From an uncultured delta proteobacterium (lineage in GTDB: Bacteria > Myxococcota_A > Polyangia > Polyangiales > Ga0077539), in NCBI GenBank assembly GCA_903885885.1, contig CAISKJ010000334.1, forward strand, positions 1 through 5,206: a stretch of 5,206 bases of DNA. Reading direction: 5' to 3'. Both the position numbers and the translations under genes were made by a program. Of this stretch, positions 1-4,416 are shown one piece after another; within the stretch, counting starts at the first letter, position 1, and each line of letters begins with the position of its first letter. The notes under the pieces were generated by a model. The model did not search any database. It was not told the origin of the DNA and was given only the letters and a program-made list of their open reading frames with translations.

Positions 1-68
1 AACACCTCCAGGCGTTCCGGGAGATCCTCGCCTTCGCCGAAAAGCGCCGGAGGAAAACTCCCTCGTGA
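1..68 (+). CDS. C-terminal end of an unidentified protein (partial)
   Basis: From base 3 the frame reads HLQAFREILAFAEKRRRKTPS and stops at TGA (66-68). Nearly every codon ends in G or C, as in the confident genes of this window, and the peptide looks like an amphipathic helix ending in a basic tail, which is a plausible natural C-terminus. The gene would converge on the aminotransferase operon that ends at 248. The visible part is too short to assign a family. It could be a chance open frame, since only 21 codons are visible. Confidence 0.42.
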   Translation, partial: HLQAFREILAFAEKRRRKTPS

Positions 69-247
69 GATGTGTCCCTACGTCAGCGCTCCGCGGGGGC
101 GGGGCGCGCGGCAGCGGGGGTGGGGGCCGCGTGCAGACCAAACGCAAGCCGCTCTGCGTGGGAGAGCTACAGGGTGAGGTCCGAACCCCTTGCGCCAGAG
201 GCCTTCGCGGCGTGCAGACGGTGCGAGCCGCGGGGCGATGCGTGCGC
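69..247. other. Intergenic gap between convergent genes
   Basis: This stretch lies between the probable + strand stop at 68 and the - strand stop at 248. I see no convincing gene. It holds G-rich runs (about 92-127) and one small perfect inverted repeat, GCTCT (151-155) and AGAGC (163-167), with a 7-base loop. That hairpin has no T-tract on either strand, so it is not a standard intrinsic terminator, although a terminator would be expected somewhere between two converging genes. Confidence 0.4.
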
Positions 248-1462
248 CTACGCGCAGCGGTTGATGGCGTCGGCCATGCGGTCGCGGTCGGCGTCGGGCA
301 CCTCGGGGTACGCGGGCAGAAACACCACGCGCTCGCGCCACGCGGCGCACTGCGCGGCCGTCGCGTCGGGGCGCTCGGGGGCGGCGGGCACGGCGGCGAG
401 GCTCGACGTGCCGCGGGCGGCGTCGAAGCCCTCGGCGCGGAGCGCGCGCACCACGTCGTCGGGGCGATCGACGAGCACGGCGAAGAGCCAGTGCGTGCGC
501 GCTCGCATCGCGGCGCCGAGCACGGTGACGCGCGGGTCGAGGCGCGCGATCATGCGCTCGCCGGCGTCGCGGCGGCGCGCGACGCGGCCCTCGTCGAAGC
601 GCGCGAGGCGGCGGTGCAGCGTGGCGCACAGGGCCTCGCAGGGGCGCATGCGCAGCGCGCGCACGAGGGCCTCAGGCGTGTCGGCGGGAAAGCCGCGCGA
701 GACGGCCATCATCACGGCGTCGAGGTCGCGCCCGCTGAGGGCCACGGCGCGGGCGAGCTGCGCGTAGCGCGACGGGTCGCGCGGGGCCACGAGCGCGAGC
801 CAGGTCGCGAGCTTCTTCGCGTAGCGGGCGATGGGCTGCGTCGGCCACGCGGCCATCGTCGCGCGCATGCGTCGGCGGAGCGAGGCGTCGCGCACGCGGG
901 CCAGCGCGCCGCCGAGGGCGGTGGCCGTCTTGATGGTGCCGAAGCTGTGAAACACCACGTCGGCCGAGGGGCTCCCCGCGAGGCGGGCGCGGCCGGTGAA
1001 GCCCTGCGCGTCGTCGTCGACCACGAGCACGCCGCGGGCGTGGGCGAGCGCCGCGAGTGCCGTGAGGTCGACGGCGGCGCCGAAGAGCTGGGCCACCACG
1101 AGCACCTTGGTACGCGGTGAGAACAAGCGCGCGAGGGCTTCGGGCGCGGGGCTCAGGGTGGCCGCGTCGCAGTCGAGGGCGACGGGCACGAGGCCGTGGG
1201 CGCGCACGAGGCGAACCATGTCGGGGATCGTCCACCCCGAGAGGATGACCTCGTCGCCAGGGGCGAGGTCGAGGGCCGTGAGGAGGGCGTCGAAGGCCGA
1301 GCGCACCGAGAGGGCCGCGATGATCTCACCCTCTTCGCTCACGTGCGCTTCGAGGGCGGCGCGGGCGTCGCGCGGCGGGCGGGCGCAGTGGCCGAGGGCG
1401 CGCGCGATGTCGTCGGGCGCGATGTCGATGCGGTGCCGCGGGTGCAGGGGCCGCGGGCGCAT
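248..1462 (-). CDS. DegT/DnrJ/EryC1/StrS-family PLP-dependent aminotransferase
   Basis: Predicted cytosolic fold-type I aminotransferase of 404 residues. What is seen: an N-terminal cofactor region with APGDEVILSGWTIPD (67-81) and GLVPVALDCD (90-99), matching the family pattern in which GDEVI is followed by a strand for a changed-group acceptor; VVDDDAQGF (147-155), equivalent to the family's E-D-x-A-Q, with Asp150 predicted to hold the pyridine nitrogen and Gln153 next to the ring; and SFGTIK (173-178), with Lys178 the predicted Schiff-base lysine. The C-terminal half ends in a GTSSL (351-355) and LPAYPEVP (382-389) segment. Family members normally make amino-sugars or similar amino products from keto precursors. 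The start at 1462 is chosen because it shares one base with the upstream acyltransferase stop (TGATG), typical of translational coupling; extending further upstream gives only Arg/Pro-rich shadow sequence. No strong Shine-Dalgarno is visible, consistent with reinitiation. The substrate is unknown. The lipid-type partner gene suggests an amino-lipid or acyl-amino-sugar role (inference). Confidence 0.88.
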   Translation of the reverse strand: MRPRPLHPRHRIDIAPDDIARALGHCARPPRDARAALEAHVSEEGEIIAALSVRSAFDALLTALDLAPGDEVILSGWTIPDMVRLVRAHGLVPVALDCDAATLSPAPEALARLFSPRTKVLVVAQLFGAAVDLTALAALAHARGVLVVDDDAQGFTGRARLAGSPSADVVFHSFGTIKTATALGGALARVRDASLRRRMRATMAAWPTQPIARYAKKLATWLALVAPRDPSRYAQLARAVALSGRDLDAVMMAVSRGFPADTPEALVRALRMRPCEALCATLHRRLARFDEGRVARRRDAGERMIARLDPRVTVLGAAMRARTHWLFAVLVDRPDDVVRALRAEGFDAARGTSSLAAVPAAPERPDATAAQCAAWRERVVFLPAYPEVPDADRDRMADAINRCA

Positions 1463-2424
1463 CAGAGGAAGCGCCGCGTGCCGCGGGTGCCGTCGGAGAC
1501 GTGGTCGTCGCGGTGCTGGTAGGCGGGCGCGAGGAGGGCGTCGATGCGGCCCATGAGGTCGTCGGTGGCGCGCTGGAGCACCGGGCGCGCGGCGGCCTCG
1601 TGGGCGGGGTCGAAGGGCACGAAATCGGGCGCGAGGTCGGCGAGGTCGGGGGTGTAGGCCTCGCCGAAGCGGAGGTCGATGGTGCCGCCGCGCAGGGCGA
1701 GGGAGGGGCCGCGGAAGGCCTCGCGGCAGCCGCTCATGCCGACGGGCACGATGGGTACGCCGAGGGCGCGGGCGAAGGTCACCGCGCCGATGCGACCCTT
1801 GCCGAGGCGGCTCGACACGGTGCCCTCGGGGTAGATGTTGATGGAGTACCCCGCGGCCACGGCCTCGCGCGCGAAGCGCAGCGCCTCGCCGAGGAGGCAC
1901 CGGTACGCCTCGCTCCACGCGGCGCGCAGGGGCGTGTCGCGCGGGTCGAAGCGAACGCCCAGGATGCTCCGCGGGCGCGCTTGAAGGGCTTTGAACTCAG
2001 CCGTTTCGGGGAGAGCGTCGCCGCGGTCGAGGTGGTCGCGGAGGGCGCGGTACTCGTCGTCGGTGGGGCGGCGACGGAACACATGGCTCGCGTCGCAGAG
2101 AATCACGTACCCGCGCGAGGCCAGGGGGATCACCCCGGTGTGCTCGAGGATGGGGCGCATGAGGGCCGAGTGGTAGCTCCGCGCCTTGGTGACGGTGACC
2201 ACGCGCTGACCCACGCGGCGCATGGCCGAGCGAAAGGTCATGAAGTCGTACTTCTGCGACGAGTTGGTGGCGAAGAGCACCGGGCGCTCGGGCGCGCGAA
2301 ACCCGTGGAGCGCGAGGCGCGTGCCCGTGAGGTCTTCGTAGCGGAGAAAGCCTCCCGCCACGGCCGCCTCCCACGGCGACGACGGCAGCACCCGGTAGCG
2401 CGCGAGGTACGCGAGGTCGAGCAT
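1462..2424 (-). CDS. PlsC-like (LPLAT superfamily) acyltransferase with altered HX4D motif
   Basis: Predicted acyl transfer enzyme of 320 residues, related to 1-acyl-glycerol-3-phosphate acyltransferases, probably membrane-associated at the cytosolic face. Motifs seen in order: block I as FATNSSQKYDF (51-61), where Asn54 and Asp60 fit the N-H-x4-D pattern but the catalytic His position is Ser55; a basic stretch TKARSYHSALMR (79-90) near block II; INIYPEGTVSS (195-205), the phosphate-binding F/Y-P-E-G-T block III with Glu200; and GVPIVPVG (222-229), block IV. About 146 residues separate block I from the PEGT Glu, roughly twice the spacing in simple PlsC proteins, so a sizeable insertion (about residues 100-190) is present. 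It is the first gene of a two-gene operon with the aminotransferase. An open frame extends 28 codons upstream to 2508, but that overlaps the divergent NADAR start; Met at 2424 begins the plausible protein. The true acceptor and donor are unknown. The missing His makes a non-catalytic or chemically altered role possible. Confidence 0.82.
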   Translation of the reverse strand: MLDLAYLARYRVLPSSPWEAAVAGGFLRYEDLTGTRLALHGFRAPERPVLFATNSSQKYDFMTFRSAMRRVGQRVVTVTKARSYHSALMRPILEHTGVIPLASRGYVILCDASHVFRRRPTDDEYRALRDHLDRGDALPETAEFKALQARPRSILGVRFDPRDTPLRAAWSEAYRCLLGEALRFAREAVAAGYSINIYPEGTVSSRLGKGRIGAVTFARALGVPIVPVGMSGCREAFRGPSLALRGGTIDLRFGEAYTPDLADLAPDFVPFDPAHEAAARPVLQRATDDLMGRIDALLAPAYQHRDDHVSDGTRGTRRFL

Positions 2425-2459
2425 CGGGCGATGATGGCCGCGAGCGCAGCGCGAGATCA

Positions 2460-2469
2460 AGGCTATGGT
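2460..2469. promoter_or_regulatory. Possible overlapping divergent -10 elements
   Basis: The 55-base gap between the acyltransferase start (2424, -) and the NADAR start (2480, +) must hold both promoters if each gene has its own. On + there is TATGGT (2464-2469), ten bases before the NADAR ATG; on - there is TAGCCT (2465-2460), 34 bases before the acyltransferase ATG. Both fit the loose TANNNT -10 pattern and overlap by two bases. This is an inference from position and a weak consensus; no clear -35 boxes are visible. Confidence 0.3.
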
Positions 2470-2479
2470 TGCGCCCCCG

Positions 2480-3040
2480 ATGAACCCTCTCATCACCGAC
2501 GTTGCCACCCTGCGCGCCGCCGTCGAGCGCGGCGAGACCTTCTCCTATCGCTTCTTCTGGAAGCCTACGGTCGCGGCCGACGGGCGCCTCACCGACGCGT
2601 GCCTGGGCCAGTGGTGGATGAGCGATTTCTCCGTCGAGGGCGTGACCTACTCGTCGGCGGAGCAGTGGATGATGGCGGGCAAGGCGCGGCTCTTCGGCGA
2701 CCGCGAGGTGCTCGAGAAGATCCTCGCCACGCGCGACCCCGCGACGGTGAAGAAGCTCGGCAAGACCGTGCGCAACTTCGACGATGCGACGTGGAAGGCG
2801 CGCTGCCTCGACCTCGTCACCGAGGGCAACGTCGCGAAGTTCTCGCAAGACGCCGCGCTGCGCGCGCACCTCGTGGGCACTGGCGACGCGGTGCTCGTCG
2901 AGGCCTCGCCGCTCGACGCGATCTGGGGCATCGGGCTCGCGGCCGATCACCCCGACGCGCGCGACCCGCGGCGGTGGCAGGGCTCCAACCTCCTGGGCTT
3001 CGCCCTGATGCGAGCGCGCGCGCGGATCGTCTCCGCCTGA
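2480..3040 (+). CDS. NADAR-family protein (YbiA/DUF1768-like N-glycosidase)
   Basis: 186-residue protein, the whole of which is one NADAR domain. Features seen: FFWKP (25-29) and CLGQWWMSDF (41-50) at the start of the domain; the signature YSSAEQWMMAGKARLFGD (57-74) with Glu61, Trp63 and Lys68; GNVAKFSQD (116-124); VLVEASPLDAIWGIGL (138-153) with Glu141, Asp146 and Trp149; and WQGSNLLGFALM (166-177). Known members cleave N-glycosidic bonds: the YbiA type hydrolyses reactive early riboflavin-pathway intermediates, and others remove ADP-ribose from guanine bases, in some cases as antitoxins to DarT toxins. No DarT, ribosyltransferase or riboflavin gene is visible beside it, so which activity applies cannot be decided here. 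An in-frame ATG at 2465 would add five residues (MVAPP). I prefer 2480 because the only Shine-Dalgarno-like AAGG (2459-2462) is just two bases from 2465, too close to serve it, and TATGGT overlaps that start. Divergent from the acyltransferase operon. Confidence 0.93.
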   Translation: MNPLITDVATLRAAVERGETFSYRFFWKPTVAADGRLTDACLGQWWMSDFSVEGVTYSSAEQWMMAGKARLFGDREVLEKILATRDPATVKKLGKTVRNFDDATWKARCLDLVTEGNVAKFSQDAALRAHLVGTGDAVLVEASPLDAIWGIGLAADHPDARDPRRWQGSNLLGFALMRARARIVSA

Positions 3041-3087
3041 CCGCGCGAGGCTTGCGAAGCGCCCGTTGGCGACGTGGCGCACCGCAG

Positions 3088-3292
3088 CGGAGCGCCGCCG
3101 CCGATCCAGCAGCGGAGCACCTCGAGGCGCTCGTCGGGGAGGCGGCTCCACCCCGTGGCGAGCATGGTGATGGGCATCGCGCGGCCCGCCGAGTCGTCGC
3201 TCGGGAGATCGTTGGTGAGCTGTGCGCCACAGCATGCTGTGGGGCACATCGCCGGGCACCACGCGGAGCGTGCCCGCGATGGCCAGCGCACG
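3088..3292 (-). pseudogene. Frameshifted C-terminal relic of a secreted cytochrome/lipoprotein-type protein
   Basis: Two adjoining - strand frames make one sensible protein end. The first gives LAIAGTLRVVPGDVPHSMLW (3286-3227); the second, shifted by one base, gives LTNDLPSDDSAGRAMP and then RLEVLRCWIGGGAP (3219-3088). Deleting one C (+ strand G at 3222) turns CGC-ACA-G into CGC-AAG and joins them as ...MLWRKLTND.... The pattern V-x-PGD-x-x-x-S-x-L-x-x-K-L, a later G-x-x-MP and a final W-I-x-G-GA-P is the common C-terminal motif of cell-surface proteins in myxobacteria and planctomycetes that have cytochrome-c-like or metal-reductase-like tails. Codons are almost all G/C-ending across the restored frame, so decay is recent or the frameshift is a sequencing error. 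Upstream, a Cys-rich stretch CDQGACADGATGCPC (3372-3328) sits in the other frame and may be more of the same gene after a second shift. No intact start or natural stop remains. Confidence 0.55.
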
Positions 3293-3402
3293 CCCTCGGC
3301 TGCGACGGCGCCCGCTTCTGATCCCGCGCAAGGGCAACCCGTCGCGCCGTCTGCGCAGGCGCCCTGGTCGCAGTAGGAGCGACGTCGTCGCAGCCTGCGA
3401 TC

Positions 3403-3411
3403 TGATACCCT
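3403..3411 (+). promoter_or_regulatory. Extended -10 promoter element of the Uma2 gene (probably leaderless)
   Basis: TGATACCCT contains TACCCT (3406-3411), which fits TANNNT, preceded by the TG of an extended -10. Only six bases separate it from the ATG at 3418, so transcription would start at or next to the start codon. No Shine-Dalgarno sequence lies in the proper window before this ATG, which agrees with a leaderless message. The same TACCCT occurs before the DUF1624 gene. No -35 box is recognisable. Confidence 0.45.
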
Positions 3412-3417
3412 TCGCGC

Positions 3418-4026
3418 ATGGCTGGCGATCCCGCGCTCACACGTGATCCGCGCTTCCCCAACCTGCGACCTGATGTCGTGCAGGGTTACCTCGACGCGCC
3501 CGAGACCATGGTCGCCGAGGTGATCGACGGTGAGCTGTCGGTCATGCCGCGTCCGCGGCCACGCCACGCGCACGCGGCGATGCGACTCTCACGGCGGCTG
3601 GGCGGCTTCTCCGATCCGATGGGGGACGACCCGGGCGGGTGGGTGATCCTCGTCGAGCCCGAACTTCACCTCGGACCGAAGCCCGACATCGTGGTGCCCG
3701 ACCTGGCCGGATGGCACCGCGAGCGATTCCCCGAAGGCGCTCTCGACGACGATGCGCCCGGGCATCTCGACGTCGCGCCCGACTGGGTTTGCGAGGTGCT
3801 GTCACTGCGCACCGAGGCCAGCGATCGCGGCAAGAAGATGCGCGTGTACCGACGAGAGGGCGTCGGGCACCTCTGGTACGTCGCGCCCGCGGTGCAGACC
3901 GTCGAGGCGTACCAGCTCGAGCGCAAACGCTACGTCTTGCTGGAGACGTACGAGGGCGAGGAGGGCCTGCGCGCGGCGCCCTTCGAAGCGGTGGAGATCC
4001 CCCTCGCGGTGCTCTGGAAGGTGTAG
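3418..4026 (+). CDS. Uma2-family (DUF820) PD-(D/E)XK nuclease-like protein
   Basis: 202-residue single-domain protein of the restriction-endonuclease-like fold. Seen in order: an N-terminal helix around DVVQGYLDAPE (19-29), then AEVIDGELSVMPRPRPRH (33-50), the typical Uma2 opening with Glu34, Asp37 and Glu39 followed by a Pro-rich turn; ELHLGPKPDIVVPDLAGW (82-99), where Asp90 is the predicted metal-binding Asp; WVCEVLS (123-129), where Glu126 is the second acidic residue; RGKKMRVYRREGVGHLWYV (137-155), with Lys139/Lys140 and the conserved Tyr144 to W-Y-V stretch; and a C-terminal strand region ending IPLAVLW (194-200). All core residues are present, so it is likely folded and possibly active. 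Uma2 genes form very large families in cyanobacteria and some myxobacteria; their biological role is not settled, and some copies ride on mobile DNA. It stands alone, preceded by a possible leaderless promoter. Its TAG stop (4024-4026) falls within the first unit of the 43-bp array. Confidence 0.9.
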   Translation: MAGDPALTRDPRFPNLRPDVVQGYLDAPETMVAEVIDGELSVMPRPRPRHAHAAMRLSRRLGGFSDPMGDDPGGWVILVEPELHLGPKPDIVVPDLAGWHRERFPEGALDDDAPGHLDVAPDWVCEVLSLRTEASDRGKKMRVYRREGVGHLWYVAPAVQTVEAYQLERKRYVLLETYEGEEGLRAAPFEAVEIPLAVLWKV

Positions 4027-4237
4027 CCGACGTAGGGCCTCCGGGAGGGTGTGTCGGCGCGCGAACACGTCGACGTAGGGCCTCCGGGAGGGTATGTCGT
4101 CGCGCGAACACCCGTAGGGAGGCCTTCCCACGGGGTGTGTCGGCGCGCGAACAGCCGTAGGGAGGCCTTCCCTCGGGGGGTGTCGGCGCGCGAACGCCCG
4201 TAGGGAGGCCTTCCCACGGGGGGTGTCGGCGCGCGAA
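4023..4237 (+). repeat. Tandem array of five 43-bp units with internal dyad symmetry
   Basis: The octamer CGCGCGAA ends at 4065, 4108, 4151, 4194 and 4237, exactly 43 bases apart, so the array has five units without length drift: 4023-4065, 4066-4108, 4109-4151, 4152-4194 and 4195-4237. All units share a GTAGG core start and an end of the form GTCGGCGCGCGAA (unit 2 has TCGTCGCG). Units 1-2 have a GGGCCTCCGGGAGGG core (type A); units 3-5 have a GGGAGGCCTTCCC core (type B). Both cores are near-palindromic. In units 3 and 5 the 24 bases 4111-4134 and 4197-4220 pair almost end to end with one A-C mismatch and one G-T pair; unit 1 has outer arms CCGAC (4027-4031) and GTCGG (4053-4057). The period is not a multiple of three, so this is not protein-coding. 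The spacing is shorter and the units more alike throughout than in a CRISPR array, with no variable spacers. It may act as a 3'-end structure for the Uma2 mRNA, a protein-binding site, or a mobile palindromic repeat. Confidence 0.9.
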
Positions 4238-4241
4238 TACC

Positions 4242-4264
4242 CTCGGGGAGGGCCTCCGTCGACG
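4242..4264 (-). repeat. Inverted partial copy of the type A repeat unit
   Basis: Read on the - strand, these 23 bases match 19 of 23 bases of 4068-4090 in unit 2, including the perfect palindrome CGTCGACG (4257-4264 against 4068-4075). The copy begins four bases after the last tandem unit. The array therefore sits between opposed copies of the same element, an arrangement that could form a long stem and that resembles paired palindromic elements of the REP type. Confidence 0.7.
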
Positions 4265-4269
4265 TGTAA

Positions 4270-4286
4270 CGCCTTAAAACAAGGCG
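4270..4286. terminator. Small hairpin after the repeat array, weak terminator candidate
   Basis: CGCCTT (4270-4275) and AAGGCG (4281-4286) form a perfect 6-bp stem with an AAAAC loop, in the only A-rich spot of this region. It lies downstream of the Uma2 gene and its array. There is no T-tract after the stem on either strand, so classical intrinsic termination is not supported; it could equally be an operator-like site for the gene starting at 4417. Confidence 0.22.
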
Positions 4287-4402
4287 GAAGCGCGCCGCGC
4301 CCCCCGAGCGCCGCAGCGCGCGCCGTGATGTGCAGTGCGCGCTTCATGGGAACGATGGCAGCGTCGGTTCGACAACACCCCCGCGGCGCGCATCGCGTGC
4401 GA

Positions 4403-4408
4403 TACCCT
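4403..4408 (+). promoter_or_regulatory. -10-like TACCCT element before the DUF1624 gene
   Basis: GATACCCT ends eight bases before the GTG start at 4417, the same element and nearly the same distance as in front of the Uma2 gene. Transcription would begin at or within a base or two of the start codon. Unlike the Uma2 copy it lacks the TG extension, and no -35 box is evident. The rest of the spacer, 4287-4402, is GC-rich with nothing recognisable. Confidence 0.38.
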
Positions 4409-4416
4409 CACGCGCC

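Noticed and set aside
165..210. tRNA-like T-arm (GGTCCGAACCCC followed by GCGCCA)
   Set aside because: The T-stem does not pair, and no anticodon or D-arm can be folded upstream; it is a chance resemblance.
3050..3060. Hairpin GCTT-GCG-AAGC just after the NADAR stop as a terminator
   Set aside because: The stem is only four base pairs and no T-tract follows on either strand.
1501..3321. 606-codon open frame on the + strand, and other long antisense frames across 65-1556 and 1997-3337
   Set aside because: They are antisense or out-of-frame shadows of the acyltransferase, aminotransferase and NADAR genes. Their translations are Arg/Ala/Gly/Pro/His-rich without domains, as expected when high GC removes stop codons.
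2947..3573. 208-codon - strand frame covering the gap before the Uma2 gene as an intact gene
   Set aside because: It runs antisense into both the NADAR 3' end and the Uma2 5' end, and only its middle resembles protein; the recognisable motif continues in another frame. It is better explained as a frameshifted relic.
4023..4264. CRISPR array
   Set aside because: The whole 43-base unit repeats, with no unique spacers between conserved repeats, and no cas gene is nearby.
3418..4264. Uma2 gene plus repeat array as a mobile element or defence system
   Set aside because: No transposase, integrase, methyltransferase or target-site duplication is visible. The adjacency is reported as an observation only.
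3802..4347. - strand frames with repeated ARRHTP/REGLP-like peptides across the 43-bp array
   Set aside because: The 43-base period is not a multiple of three, so the peptide repeats appear in shifting frames. They are translations of a DNA repeat, with no start site or domain.
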